A DNA stretch of 64,000 nucleotides from contig JAFIEQ010000001.1 of assembly GCA_020832455.1 (NCBI GenBank), forward strand, positions 1 through 64,000. Direction: 5' to 3'. Below are positions 53,752-63,790 of this stretch, one piece after another (positions within the stretch are counted from its first letter, which is position 1; each line of letters opens with the position of its first letter). A program made the position numbers and the translations under genes. The DNA comes from Nitriliruptoraceae bacterium. Lineage in GTDB: Bacteria > Actinomycetota > Nitriliruptoria > Nitriliruptorales > Nitriliruptoraceae. The notes under the pieces are model-generated. The model worked only from the letters and a program-made list of their open reading frames with translations, ran no database searches and was not told the DNA's origin.

Positions 53752-54908
53752 TGCGACGATGGATGGTGGCCGCGGTTGCGGTCTCGCTGGTGCTCACGGC
53801 CTGTGGCCGCGAGGTGGGCGGGGACGACCCGGCAGCGGGTGACGACACGGGCAGTGAGGACACGACCGACGACGGCGAGGATGGTGCCGCGTCCGGGGTG
53901 TCCTGCGAGGTCGACGAGATCGACGGCGACCTGCTGCTCTACAACTGGTCGGAGTACATGAACCCGGAGCTCATCGACCTGTTCGAGGAGACCTACGACG
54001 TCAGCGTCACGGAGGACTTCTACACCTCCAACGAGGCGTTGCTGGCCCAGATCCGTGCCGGCGGTGCGGACTTCGACGTGATCGTGCCCTCCGACTACAT
54101 GGTGGAGATCATGATCGACGAGGGCATCCTGCTGGAGCTCGACCAGGACGCCATCCCCAACAGCGCCAACGTCGACGAGCTGTTCGCCACGCCGCCCTAC
54201 GACCCGGACCTCGCCTTCTCCATGCCCTACCAGTGGGGCACGACCGGCATCGGGCTCGACCTCGAGGCCATCGGCGACGACGACCCGGCTGCGTCGTGGG
54301 CGTGGCTCTTCGATCCGGACGTCGCGGGTGCGCTGCCCGGGCCGGTCTCGATCCTCGACGACCCTCGTGAGGGCATGGCCGCGGCGCTGTACTGGCTCGG
54401 CTACGACCCGAACACCACCGACGAGGGCGAGCTCGAGGAGGCGGCCGACGTCATCGCGCAGGCGCGTGACTGGACGGCGACCTACACCTCGGACCAGTAC
54501 TCGGAACTGCTGCTGACCGGCGAGACCGTGGCCGGGCACGGCTACAGCGGCAACTTCATCGACAACTTCTTCGGTGCCGACGATCCCGATCGCTACACCT
54601 ACATCATCCCCGAGGAGGGTGCGACGATCTGGACCGACAACATGGCCATCCTCCAGGGTGCGTCCTCCCCGTGCACCGCGCACACGTTCATCAACTTCAT
54701 CCTGGACGCGGAGAACGGTGCGGAGCTGACGAACTGGACGTACTACGCCTCGCCGAACGCGGCAGCGTCCGAGTTCATCGACGAGGAGATCACGGGCGAC
54801 CCGACGATCTACCCCTCCGAGGAGGTCGAGGCGAACCTGTTCTTCCTGGAGAACACCGGGGAGGCCGAGATCCTCTTCACGGATCTGTTCACCCGTGCGC
54901 AGGGCTGA
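53748..54908 (+). CDS. potD: Polyamine ABC transporter substrate-binding lipoprotein
   Basis: Lipobox LVLTACGR; LLLYNWSEYMNPELIDLFEETYDVSVTEDFYTSNEALLAQI; DFDVIVPSDYMVEIMI. Confidence 0.92.
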   Translation: MMRRWMVAAVAVSLVLTACGREVGGDDPAAGDDTGSEDTTDDGEDGAASGVSCEVDEIDGDLLLYNWSEYMNPELIDLFEETYDVSVTEDFYTSNEALLAQIRAGGADFDVIVPSDYMVEIMIDEGILLELDQDAIPNSANVDELFATPPYDPDLAFSMPYQWGTTGIGLDLEAIGDDDPAASWAWLFDPDVAGALPGPVSILDDPREGMAAALYWLGYDPNTTDEGELEEAADVIAQARDWTATYTSDQYSELLLTGETVAGHGYSGNFIDNFFGADDPDRYTYIIPEEGATIWTDNMAILQGASSPCTAHTFINFILDAENGAELTNWTYYASPNAAASEFIDEEITGDPTIYPSEEVEANLFFLENTGEAEILFTDLFTRAQG

Positions 54909-54919
54909 GGTCCACGCCC

Positions 54920-54941
54920 GCCGCGGGTCCTGACCCGCGGC
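54920..54941 (+). terminator. Hairpin GCCGCGGGTC-CT-GACCCGCGGC after potD
   Basis: Perfect 10-bp arms 12 nt after the potD stop; no clear U-tract. Confidence 0.5.
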
Positions 54942-55109
54942 ATCCGCACCACGGCCGGGGCCGGCCCCGAGGCTCGGTGGCGGCCCCGCCCGCGCGGCCC
55001 CGCCGGAGGCCCCGCGCTGAGCGACCGTCCCCCCCCACCCGAGCCCGAGCGCCCGGGCCGAGCCGACGGTCCGCCGCGCACGATCTCGGCGGCCGGCAAC
55101 GTCGGTCCC

Positions 55110-56069
55110 GTGGATGCGACGAAGGTGCCCCGCTACGGCGGCCCGGCGACCTTCGCGCGCCTGCCGCGGCTCGACGAGGTCGACCGCTGCGACGTGGCCA
55201 TCCTGGGGGTGCCGTTCGACACCGGGGTCTCCTACCGGCCTGGCGCCCGTTTCGGTCCGAGCCACGTCCGGCAGTCGTCCCGGCTGCTGCGCCCGTACCA
55301 CCCGGCGCTGGACGTGCACCCGTTCGGTGACCAGCAGGTCGTCGATGCGGGCGACCTCGGCGTCAACCCCTTCGACCTGCAGGAGGCGATCGCCTCCATC
55401 GAGACCGGTGCCCGCGACCTGATCGCCCGCACCGACGCGACCCTGTGCACGATCGGTGGCGACCACACGATCGCGCTGCCGCTGCTGCGCGTGATGCACG
55501 AGCGGCACGGTCCGGTGGCCGTGCTGCACTTCGACGCCCACCTCGACACCTGGGACACCTACTTCGGCGCGCCCTACACCCACGGGACCCCGTTCCGTCG
55601 TGCGGCGGAGGAGGGGCTCATCGACCGCACCGCCTCGTGCCACGTCGGGATCCGGGGCCCGCTGTACTCCCGTGCCGACCTGCGCGACGACGCCGGGTTC
55701 GGGTTCGAGCCCGTCCACGCGGACGAGTTCGAGCACCTCGGCGTCGCCGGGGTCGTCGAGCGCGTGCGCGACCGGCTCGGGGATGCGCCCGTCTACGTCT
55801 CGATCGACATCGACGTACTGGACCCCGCCCACGCCCCGGGCACCGGGACGCCGGAGGCCGGAGGGCTGACCTCCCGGGAACTGCTCGGGGTGCTGCGGGG
55901 GCTCGCCGGCCTGCGGATCGTCGGCGCCGACATCGTCGAGGTGGCTCCGGCCTACGACCATGCGGAGCTGACCGGCATCGCCGCGGCCCACGTCGTCTAC
56001 GACCTGCTGTCGCTGCTCGCGCTGCGAGACGGGCGTGGCGAAGCGAGGTCGGGCGGACCGGCTGACTAG
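55110..56069 (+). CDS. speB: Agmatinase / ureohydrolase family protein
   Basis: [62 protein letters not shown]. Confidence 0.9.
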   Translation: MDATKVPRYGGPATFARLPRLDEVDRCDVAILGVPFDTGVSYRPGARFGPSHVRQSSRLLRPYHPALDVHPFGDQQVVDAGDLGVNPFDLQEAIASIETGARDLIARTDATLCTIGGDHTIALPLLRVMHERHGPVAVLHFDAHLDTWDTYFGAPYTHGTPFRRAAEEGLIDRTASCHVGIRGPLYSRADLRDDAGFGFEPVHADEFEHLGVAGVVERVRDRLGDAPVYVSIDIDVLDPAHAPGTGTPEAGGLTSRELLGVLRGLAGLRIVGADIVEVAPAYDHAELTGIAAAHVVYDLLSLLALRDGRGEARSGGPAD

Positions 56070-56107
56070 GCTCCGCGCCAGCGTCCGTCCCGACCCGAGG
56101 TCATGCC

Positions 56108-56692
56108 TTGTCCGCGATCAGCCTGTCCCGTCCGGTCCTCGTCGATGCGATCCCCGGTGGGTGGGTGCGCGATGCCCTGCTCGTCTCCGGCGGGACCCTG
56201 TTCGTCGCCGCGAGCGCGTTGGTGGTCGTGCCGCTCGGGTTCACACCCGTCCCGCTGAGCCTGCAGACCTTCGCCGTGCTGGTCGTGGCCGCGAGCTTCG
56301 GCCCGGTCCGTGCGGGCGCGTCGATGGCGCTGTACCTGCTGGTCGGCATGGCGGGCGTGCCGTGGTTCACCGACCAGCAGGCGGGCTGGCAGTTCGCCTC
56401 GTTCGGCTACATCGTCGGTTTCGTCGCGGCGGCGCTGCTCGTCGGTGCGCTCGCCCGGCGCGGCGCGGACCGCACCGTGGGCCGCTCGATCGGCCTGATG
56501 GTGGCCGGCAACCTGGTCATCTACGCCGTCGGGGTCCCTGGCCTGATGCTGTTCGCCGGGGTGGGGCTGCCGACCGCGCTGAGCCTCGGGGTGCTGCCCT
56601 TCCTCCTCGGCGACGCCATCAAGATCGCGCTGGCTGCCGGGCTCCTGCCCGCCGCGTGGCGCCGGGGCGGCGACGAGCGCGCGAGCCGCTGA
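56108..56692 (+). CDS. bioY: BioY family biotin transporter
   Basis: FTPVPLSLQTFAVLVVAASFGPVRAGASMALYLLVGMAGVPWF; GYIVGFVAAALLVG; TTG start. Confidence 0.88.
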   Translation: MSAISLSRPVLVDAIPGGWVRDALLVSGGTLFVAASALVVVPLGFTPVPLSLQTFAVLVVAASFGPVRAGASMALYLLVGMAGVPWFTDQQAGWQFASFGYIVGFVAAALLVGALARRGADRTVGRSIGLMVAGNLVIYAVGVPGLMLFAGVGLPTALSLGVLPFLLGDAIKIALAAGLLPAAWRRGGDERASR

Positions 56693-56752
56693 GCGGGCGC
56701 GACGAGGCCGCAGCGGACGCGCTCGTCGGCGGGGCCGTGTGACCCGTCGGGG

Positions 56753-57151
56753 TCAGTCCTCGTCCTCGCCGTTCGCCTGTGCCACGAGGGCGGCGGGATC
56801 GACCAGCCCGCCGGCCGCAGCGAGTGCGCCGGCGGTCTGCACGGAACGCTCGTAGACCGCGGCGAAGTAGTGGCCGGCCAGGTGCTCCTGTCCGGGCAGC
56901 GGGGGCGTGCCGAGCGAGCGTGGCACCGCGGCCGGGTCCGCGGCGAGCTTCAGGTCGGTGGTGGGCTCCGGCAGGTCGGCGACCCGACCCCAGAAGGCCG
57001 CGGCGTCCTCGTTGGGCCCGCGCGCCGGCTTGCTGCGGCGGTTGCCGTTGCGGGCGCGGTTGTTGCCCTTCTGCTTCGAGCGTGCGGCCTTGGCTCCCGG
57101 CTGGTTGTTGCGGTCGTTGCCGTTGGCGCGGTTGCGTCGACGTGCCCTCAT
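56753..57151 (-). CDS. Small protein with basic Arg/Asn-rich N-terminus, overlapping the SNF2 gene
   Basis: MRARRRNRANGNDRNNQPGAKAARSKQKGNNRARNGNRRSKPARGPNEDAAAFWGRVADLPEP...; 4-nt overlap with the helicase stop. Confidence 0.65.
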   Translation of the reverse strand: MRARRRNRANGNDRNNQPGAKAARSKQKGNNRARNGNRRSKPARGPNEDAAAFWGRVADLPEPTTDLKLAADPAAVPRSLGTPPLPGQEHLAGHYFAAVYERSVQTAGALAAAGGLVDPAALVAQANGEDED

Positions 57152-60100
57152 GCCGCGTCCCCTTCCTCGTCGTCCGTCGCTGGCCCGTCGAGGGCCATCG
57201 CCGCCTGGTCGGCGGGTGCGTCATCGGGTGGCGTGACGGTGCGCACACCGTTGGCGTCGACGTCGTCGGTCAGCAGCAGGTCGGGATCGATGCCGAGCGC
57301 CTGACGGAGCTGCTCGGAGTCGAGGTCCCCGACGGAACTGGACTTGGGCAGGGCGAGGTCGGCGATGCGGCGCTTGCCGGACACGACCTCCTCGACCCGC
57401 TCGTCGACCGTGCCGGGGCAGACCAGCCGGTGGGCGACCACGGTCCGGGTCTGGCCGATCCGCCACACCCGGTCGCGGGCCTGGTCCTCCACGGCCGGGT
57501 TCCACCAGCGGTCGTACAGGACCACGTGGCTGGCCGCGGTCAGGTTCAGTCCGGTCCCGCCGGCCTTGAGCGACAGCACCAGCGCACCGGGGCCCTCGCC
57601 GCCCTGGAACCGCTCGATCATCCGGTCGCGCGCACCGCGGGCGAGCCCGCCGTGGTAGCAGTCGATCGGGATCCCGAACCGCTCCGTGAGGTGCGTCGCG
57701 AGACGTTCGCCCCAGGTCGCGAAGTGCGTGAAGATCAGCATCCGCTCGCCGGACTCGAACACGTTGCCGACGATCTCCTCGAGCCGGGCCAGCTTGCCGG
57801 AGCGGTTCTCCAGCGGGCCGTCGTCGCCGGTGTAGGCGGCCGGGTGGTTGCAGATCTGCTTCAGCGCGGTGATCGCGGCGAGGATCGCGCCCTTCTTCTT
57901 GGGCGCATCCTCGTGGTCCGCGGTGTCGATGACCAGTTCGTCGAGCACCGCCTGGTACAGCCCGATCTGTTCGGTGGTCATCGGGCAGTGGTCGAGCGCG
58001 TCGATGCGGTCGGGAAGCTCCTGGGCGATGACCGGCTCCGCCTTCGTGCGACGGAAGACCAGGACCCCGTTGAGGGTCTTGAGCGCCGACTCCGCGGTGT
58101 CGCCCTTCTCCGCGGCGGCCTGCATCTGGGCGATGAAGGGGTTGCGCTCCCCGAGCAGGCCCGGGTTCACGAAGTCCATCAGGGCCCACAGGTCCCCGAG
58201 CCCGTTCTCGATGGGAGTGCCGGTCAGCACCATGCGGGTCCGGGCCTGCAGGCGCCGCAGCTGCTGTGCCGTCTCCGAGGTCGGGTTCTTGATGACCTGG
58301 GCCTCGTCGAGCACCACCTTGCCCCAGGCGATCTCGGAGATCGCCTCGATGTCGCGGACCGCGGTGCCGTAGGTCGTGATCAACACGTCGACGTCCGCGA
58401 GCTGGTCCGCGAGCTCGGCTTCGTCCACCCGATGCTGGCCGTGGTGGACGTAGACCTCCAGCTGCGGCGTGAAGCGCTGCGCCTCCGCCGCCCAGTTGCC
58501 CACGACCGCCGGCGGGGCGATCACGAGCGCCGTGCCGTGCTGGGTCGACTGGGCGAGGTGGGCCAGCATGGTCGGCGTCTTGCCCAGTCCCATGTCGAGG
58601 GCGAGGCAGCCGCCGAGGCCGGCATCGTCGAGGAAGTCCAGCCACGCGAGCGCGTTGGCCTGGTAGCTGCGCAGCTCGCCCTCGAAGCCCTCCGGCGAGG
58701 TCGGCGGTTGCTGCGGGATCGACCCGGCGCTGCGCAGCAGGTTCGCGGCCCAGCTGTCCCCGGCGACCGAGACGGCGCCACCGAGCCCGGACGATTCCAG
58801 TCCGAGTGCGTAGCGGAGCATGTCCGCGCCCGACAGCTTGGTCTGCTTCGCCCGCTCCTCGAGCGCCTTGGCGGCCGCCTCGAGGTCCGCGTGGCTGACC
58901 TCGACCCACCGGCCGTGCGAGCGCACGAGCGGCCGCGACTCGCCGGCGAGCTCCCGGATCTGTGCCGCGGTGAGTTCCACGTCGTCGAACACCGCGGACC
59001 AGCGCACGTCGGACAGCTGCTGCGCACCGACGGCCTTCGCCTGTTCGCCCACGGAGGTGATGCGCAGGCTGGGGGTCGCCTTCTTGCGCGACAACGGCGG
59101 GACCCGCACCTCGAAGCCGGCAGCGGTGAGGATCTCCCCGGTCGTGGTCATCAGGTCCCACGCCTCGTCCTGGCTGAGGATGACCTGGCCGCGCCGGGTG
59201 TCCTTGCCCCGCTGCAGCGGGTGGTAGAGCCCCTCGAGGCGCTCGAGCTCCCGCTTGAGGCGTTCCTTGCGTTCGTGGTTCGCCCGGGACATCGCCGCTT
59301 CGATCGGCTCGTCGGTCCGCTTGCCGTCGGACGTCAACGTGCGCAGCAGCCACGCGTCGCCCTCGTCGGGCGGGTCGAGCTGCACGGTCAGCGCGAACCG
59401 GGTGGCGCCGGTGATACCCGACGCCCAGGTGCGCAGCCCCTTGCGGATCTCCGTGCCCTGCTGGTGCGGCGCCTCGAACTCGGAGCCGTTGAGTCGGGCG
59501 AGCACCGTCTCCGCGACCTCCGAGGCGGACTGCGGGTGCGGCGGCGGTGCGGGCACCTCCAGCCGGCCGGCCGCGTCGCGGCAGATCGCGTCCACGAACG
59601 ACCCGACGATGGATCGGGTGATCACCACGGTGTCGCGCCGTCGATCGAGCACCCGAACGGCACCCGGCATGGAGTCGGCGAAGCGCTGCAGCTCGTCCGC
59701 GTCGATCAAGGTGGGTTCCCACCGCACCGCGAAGAAGGAGCGGTTGCCCGGCGCGTCACCGACCTTCTGCAGCTGCGGTGCCATGCGCCCCTGGGCCACG
59801 AGCCGGACGGCGAGCCCCGCGGCCAGCCCCAGCCACGTCATGCTCGGGGCGACCTGGTCGTCGTCCCCGGTCGTGCCGAGCGAGACGAGCCAGCCCAGCG
59901 TCTGCGCGACCGGCGCGGTCACCGAGCGCGCCCGGCCGCGACCACCCGGGAGCAGGACCCGGTCGCCGGCTTCCCACCGCTCGCCGGCGCCGGCCTCCGA
60001 CAGGCGGGCACGCACGTCCTCCTCGGAGCCCGGCTCACCCTCGACACCCGCGACCCAGGCGATGATCTGGCCCCGGTTCCACGACAGCTGGAGTTGCGGC

Positions 60101-60489
60101 TCGCGGACCTCCGGACCGGGCGCCTCGTCCTCGGCCGGCGCAGCCGGCTCCTCGGCCTCGGGTGCGGTCTCCGGCTCCGCGGCCTCCGGCTCCTCGACCA
60201 GGGTCGCGAGCGCCTGCTCGATGCGGTCGCGTTCGGCCTCGAAGTCCTCGAGCACCAGCGCCCGCTCGGGGCCCCGGACCTCGCGCCGCAGGCGATCCAG
60301 GGTCTCGTTGACGTCACGGTGCAGCGCGCGCAGGGCCGCGGTCCAGTCCTCCTCGTTGGCGGCGAGGTCGGCGAGGTCGGCGTCGCTGGCGATGCCATCG
60401 AGGTGCGCCTGGGCGAGCCGCTGGAACTCCAGCGCGGTCACCGGGACGGGTCGGGTCTGCGTGGTGATGGTTGCCTCTTTCACTCCCAC
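57148..60489 (-). CDS. SNF2-family DEAD/DEAH-box helicase
   Basis: LALDMGLGKTPTMLAHLAQ, KVVLDEAQVIKNPTSETAQQLRRL, LTGTPIENGLGDLWALMDFVNPG, LSLKAGGTGLNLTAASHVVLYDRWWNPAVEDQARDRVWRIGQ. Confidence 0.95.
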   Translation of the reverse strand: MGVKEATITTQTRPVPVTALEFQRLAQAHLDGIASDADLADLAANEEDWTAALRALHRDVNETLDRLRREVRGPERALVLEDFEAERDRIEQALATLVEEPEAAEPETAPEAEEPAAPAEDEAPGPEVREPQLQLSWNRGQIIAWVAGVEGEPGSEEDVRARLSEAGAGERWEAGDRVLLPGGRGRARSVTAPVAQTLGWLVSLGTTGDDDQVAPSMTWLGLAAGLAVRLVAQGRMAPQLQKVGDAPGNRSFFAVRWEPTLIDADELQRFADSMPGAVRVLDRRRDTVVITRSIVGSFVDAICRDAAGRLEVPAPPPHPQSASEVAETVLARLNGSEFEAPHQQGTEIRKGLRTWASGITGATRFALTVQLDPPDEGDAWLLRTLTSDGKRTDEPIEAAMSRANHERKERLKRELERLEGLYHPLQRGKDTRRGQVILSQDEAWDLMTTTGEILTAAGFEVRVPPLSRKKATPSLRITSVGEQAKAVGAQQLSDVRWSAVFDDVELTAAQIRELAGESRPLVRSHGRWVEVSHADLEAAAKALEERAKQTKLSGADMLRYALGLESSGLGGAVSVAGDSWAANLLRSAGSIPQQPPTSPEGFEGELRSYQANALAWLDFLDDAGLGGCLALDMGLGKTPTMLAHLAQSTQHGTALVIAPPAVVGNWAAEAQRFTPQLEVYVHHGQHRVDEAELADQLADVDVLITTYGTAVRDIEAISEIAWGKVVLDEAQVIKNPTSETAQQLRRLQARTRMVLTGTPIENGLGDLWALMDFVNPGLLGERNPFIAQMQAAAEKGDTAESALKTLNGVLVFRRTKAEPVIAQELPDRIDALDHCPMTTEQIGLYQAVLDELVIDTADHEDAPKKKGAILAAITALKQICNHPAAYTGDDGPLENRSGKLARLEEIVGNVFESGERMLIFTHFATWGERLATHLTERFGIPIDCYHGGLARGARDRMIERFQGGEGPGALVLSLKAGGTGLNLTAASHVVLYDRWWNPAVEDQARDRVWRIGQTRTVVAHRLVCPGTVDERVEEVVSGKRRIADLALPKSSSVGDLDSEQLRQALGIDPDLLLTDDVDANGVRTVTPPDDAPADQAAMALDGPATDDEEGDAA

Positions 60490-61030
60490 CGGCCGGTCGG
60501 ACGGTGCGGGCGACGAACAGGTGGCGGCGTCCGGTCGGACACCGCAGGTGGGGCCCGCCGGTGCGCGGGCGTGGGGGCGGACCTCTGCGGCACGTCGGTG
60601 AGGTGACGCAGCGCGATCACGAGGTGTCCGAGACCGGTGCCACCGTCCCGCGCTGGCCGGTGCGGGTGGTGGGGTCGGTCGTCGTGTCCGTCCACCGTGT
60701 GCCGGTGGCCCGCGACGGCGACCGGTGTGGTCGGCGCGGCCCTGTCCCGATCTGCTGGTGGTGCTCGGGAGCCTGATGCCGGACCGTCGTGGTCGGCGAT
60801 CAGGCGGCGGGGTGGACGGTTCCCCGGCGCACCCGAACCTCTATCCGGTGCACGGCGGCGAGCGTACCGGTCCGTGCACCGGGATGTCGTGACCCGACGC
60901 CGGCCTCCCGTCGCCCGGCGTCGAGGACGGGTGCGGGCCGGTCGGGGCGCGATGCGCCGAGCCCGGGACCTGCGGGCTCGTCTCCGGGCAGCCCACGGCC
61001 CGGGTGTGCGTGCCCGCGAGGCCCGGCGGT

Positions 61031-61084
61031 GTGCGCGCACCGATCCGGAGACACCGAGGTATCCGGATACGTTGCTGTATCTCG
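61031..61084. promoter_or_regulatory. Palindrome cluster upstream of the YhgE-like gene (GTGCGCGCAC; GTATCCGGATAC; GATAC-GTTGCT-GTATC)
   Basis: Two perfect palindromes (61031-61040 and 61059-61070) and a further half-site at 61077. Confidence 0.5.
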
Positions 61085-61133
61085 ATGGCGTCCCGGGTCC
61101 GGGGTGTCGCCCCCGCTCCCCGACGGTGTCGCC

Positions 61134-63185
61134 GTGCCCACGATCCCGCCGCCCCCGGCCGTCCACGTCCGCGGGTCCCGTGTGGCCCGGCGACGGGCCG
61201 CGCGCACCGCCGCACGCGCCCGCCGCCGTCGTGGCATGCGTGCCGCGGGGCTGCTCGTCGCGGCCATGACCCTGCTGGTCGCCGACGTCCCCGGCGTGGC
61301 CACGTCGCTGGCCTGCGACGCGGCCACCGTCGGCGCAGCCGTCGTCGAGGTCGATCTCGCGGACGACGGCGAGGCCGCGGACGCCCGCGAGCGTCGGGTG
61401 ACGGCGGACGGCGAGGCCTGCACCGCCGCGGAACTGGACGGCACCGCCGATCTGGCGCGCCTCGACGCGCGGACCGGCGTCCGGGTCGCGATCAGCTACC
61501 AGGACGAGGCCGGACGGTCGTTGGAGGCGGCGGAGCTCGCCCGGACCGATGGCGCGGTGACCACGCGTGTCGCCGTCCGGGACCGCAGCGCGGCGGATCG
61601 CACGTTCGAGGTGACCGGCCCCGACGGCGCGGTGGACGTCGAGCGCAGGATCGGGCTGCCGCGCATGGTCCACGTGGAGGTCCGCTTCCCGGCCGGCTGG
61701 CAGCTCGACACCCCTCGCGACCCGCGCGCGGCGCTGCGTGTGGAGCGGGACGCCAGCATCGTCAGCCGCAGCGAGCTGGTGTTCGTCCCGTTCACGCAGG
61801 AGACGGTCGAGCTCCACGTGGGTGCGACCCCGGGTCGCGGCGTCCCGGAGGTCGCGGTGACCACGACCCTGCTCGCCGGGCCGAACGGCTACGTGGTCCC
61901 CGACGAGGTCCTGGACCCCGACACCGCGGCCGTGCTCGGCGCGCTGAACGCCGTGACGCTGCGTGGCTCCGGGCAGCTCCTCGACGCCGTCGATGCACTG
62001 GCGGACGGCGCGGGGGAGCTCGCCGAGGGCGTCGGGACGTTGGCGGACGGCACCGATCAGGCTGCCGACGGCCTCGGGGCGCTCGCCGAGGGGACCGACG
62101 GGTTGGCCGGCGGCGCGTCGGAGCTCGCCACGGGGATCGATGTGCTCGGCGCCGGGGGACGTGAGCTCGCCACCGGGACCGGGGAGCTCGCCGACGGGAC
62201 CGGTCAGCTCGCCGCCGGCGCCGACGAGCTCGCCCGGGGCGCCGACGAGGTCGCGGCCGGCGCCCGGACCCTCGCGGACGAGCTCGCTGTGCTCGGGGAG
62301 GCGGACGAGCTGGTACCGCGCGATCCCGGCGCGCTGGTCGGGGCGGTCGAGGAGCTCGGCGTCGGCATCCAGCAGCTCGCGGACGAGCTCGCCGGCGCCC
62401 GCGACCAGCTCGGCGCGTCGGTGCCGCCCGGGACCGACCCGACCGATCCGAGCGACCCGAACGCGGCGCTCGCCGGCGCGGTGGCCGTGCTCGACGGAGC
62501 GGCCCAGGGTGCGCTGGCGCTGGCAGCGGCCACGGAGGAACTCGCGGCGGGTGTCGGCCTGGTGCTCGACGGCCTGACCGAGGCCGCCGACGGCCTGGTG
62601 GCGGTGGCCGACGGGACCGCGGAGCTGGCCGAGGGTTCCGAGGCGGTGGCCGACGGCGTCGCCGAGTTGCGCGACGCGTTGACGGGCGTGGCGGCCGGGG
62701 CACAGCAGCTCGCCGCGGGTACGACGGAGCTCGCGGCCGGGTTGGACGGGTTGGGGGCCGGGGCGGGGGAGCTCGCCGCCGGTGCGGACGAGCTCGCGGA
62801 CGGCGCGTCGGAGGCGGCCGCTGGTGTCGGCGAGCTGGCCGCGGGCACGCGCGAACTCGAGGACGGCGCGGGGGAGCTGGCCGCCGGCACCCGCACGCTT
62901 GCGGACGAGGCCGGCGCGCTGCCCGAGGCGCTCGAGGAGTCGGTCGGCATCGCGGATCGTGGGGTCCGCCGGGCGGCGATCGCCGACGCCATGATCGACG
63001 AGGGCGCCGCCCGGGCGGCGGAGGAGCTGGGCGACGAGGTGACGCTCAGCGCCACGCTGGTCGCCTCGTCGCCGCAGCCGCTGCCCGTCGCATCGCTGGC
63101 GATCGGTGGTGGCGCGCTCCTGCTGGCCGTGGTCGGTGGGCTACTGCTGGGACGACGTTCGCGCCCCGCGGGGGTGGGCGGATGA
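61134..63185 (+). CDS. YhgE/Pip-like membrane protein with repeated ELA-x-G motifs
   Basis: N- and C-terminal TM segments; many G(A/T)xELAxGxxxLADG repeats; GTG start approximate (ATG 61236 alternative). Confidence 0.75.
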   Translation: MPTIPPPPAVHVRGSRVARRRAARTAARARRRRGMRAAGLLVAAMTLLVADVPGVATSLACDAATVGAAVVEVDLADDGEAADARERRVTADGEACTAAELDGTADLARLDARTGVRVAISYQDEAGRSLEAAELARTDGAVTTRVAVRDRSAADRTFEVTGPDGAVDVERRIGLPRMVHVEVRFPAGWQLDTPRDPRAALRVERDASIVSRSELVFVPFTQETVELHVGATPGRGVPEVAVTTTLLAGPNGYVVPDEVLDPDTAAVLGALNAVTLRGSGQLLDAVDALADGAGELAEGVGTLADGTDQAADGLGALAEGTDGLAGGASELATGIDVLGAGGRELATGTGELADGTGQLAAGADELARGADEVAAGARTLADELAVLGEADELVPRDPGALVGAVEELGVGIQQLADELAGARDQLGASVPPGTDPTDPSDPNAALAGAVAVLDGAAQGALALAAATEELAAGVGLVLDGLTEAADGLVAVADGTAELAEGSEAVADGVAELRDALTGVAAGAQQLAAGTTELAAGLDGLGAGAGELAAGADELADGASEAAAGVGELAAGTRELEDGAGELAAGTRTLADEAGALPEALEESVGIADRGVRRAAIADAMIDEGAARAAEELGDEVTLSATLVASSPQPLPVASLAIGGGALLLAVVGGLLLGRRSRPAGVGG

Positions 63186-63790
63186 GCGGGCGTCGGAGCC
63201 GGGCCGAGCAGCAGGCACAGACGCGTGCCCGGTTGCTGGTGGCCGCGCGTGACGTGATCGTCGAGCACGGGCTGGAGGGGGCGGCCATCGATGCCATCAC
63301 CTCGCGGGCGGGGTTCAGCCGGGGCGCCTTCTACTCCAACTTCCGGGACAAGACCGATCTGCTCGTCCAGCTCGGCGACGCGGAGATCGCGCGCTTCACC
63401 GCGGAGGTGCTGCCCGGGTTCCTGGCGATGGACCCCGAGGAGCAGTTGGCCGCCGTGGCGGCGTGGCTCACGCAGCGCCAGACCCCCACGGAGATCCTGC
63501 TGCTCATCGAGCTGTCCCGTTCCCGCGAGCGGGATGCCTCGACGGGTGCCGCGGTCGACGCCGTCATCGCCCGCATCGTGGACGGGGTCGAGGAGCTGAT
63601 GACCGCCCCCGGCAGCGTGCTCGCCGGCCTGGACGCCGCGGAGCGACGCGTGCGCGCCCGCGCGTTGCTCGCCGCCATCCTCGGCGCCGATCTGATGGGA
63701 CACCTCGGCCTGCCCCTGGACGAGCGGGCGGTCACGTGGCTGCTGGCCGGAGCGGTCGGCCCCGCCAGCACCGGGCAGGTGACCGCGTGA
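63182..63790 (+). CDS. TetR family transcriptional regulator
   Basis: TRARLLVAARDVIVEHGLEGAAIDAITSRAGFSRGAFYSNFRDKTDLLVQL; ATGA overlap with the upstream gene. Confidence 0.93.
   Translation: MSGRRSRAEQQAQTRARLLVAARDVIVEHGLEGAAIDAITSRAGFSRGAFYSNFRDKTDLLVQLGDAEIARFTAEVLPGFLAMDPEEQLAAVAAWLTQRQTPTEILLLIELSRSRERDASTGAAVDAVIARIVDGVEELMTAPGSVLAGLDAAERRVRARALLAAILGADLMGHLGLPLDERAVTWLLAGAVGPASTGQVTA

Noticed and set aside
56779-60606. 1275-aa plus-strand ORF antisense to the SNF2 helicase
   Set aside because: Arg/Gly/His/Gln-rich translation typical of antisense frames in high-GC DNA; the minus strand encodes a clear SNF2 helicase.
61960-62930. Repetitive ELAxG coding region as a DNA repeat or mobile element
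   Set aside because: It is the normal protein-level repeat of YhgE/Pip- and MMPL-associated proteins; no terminal repeats or transposase.
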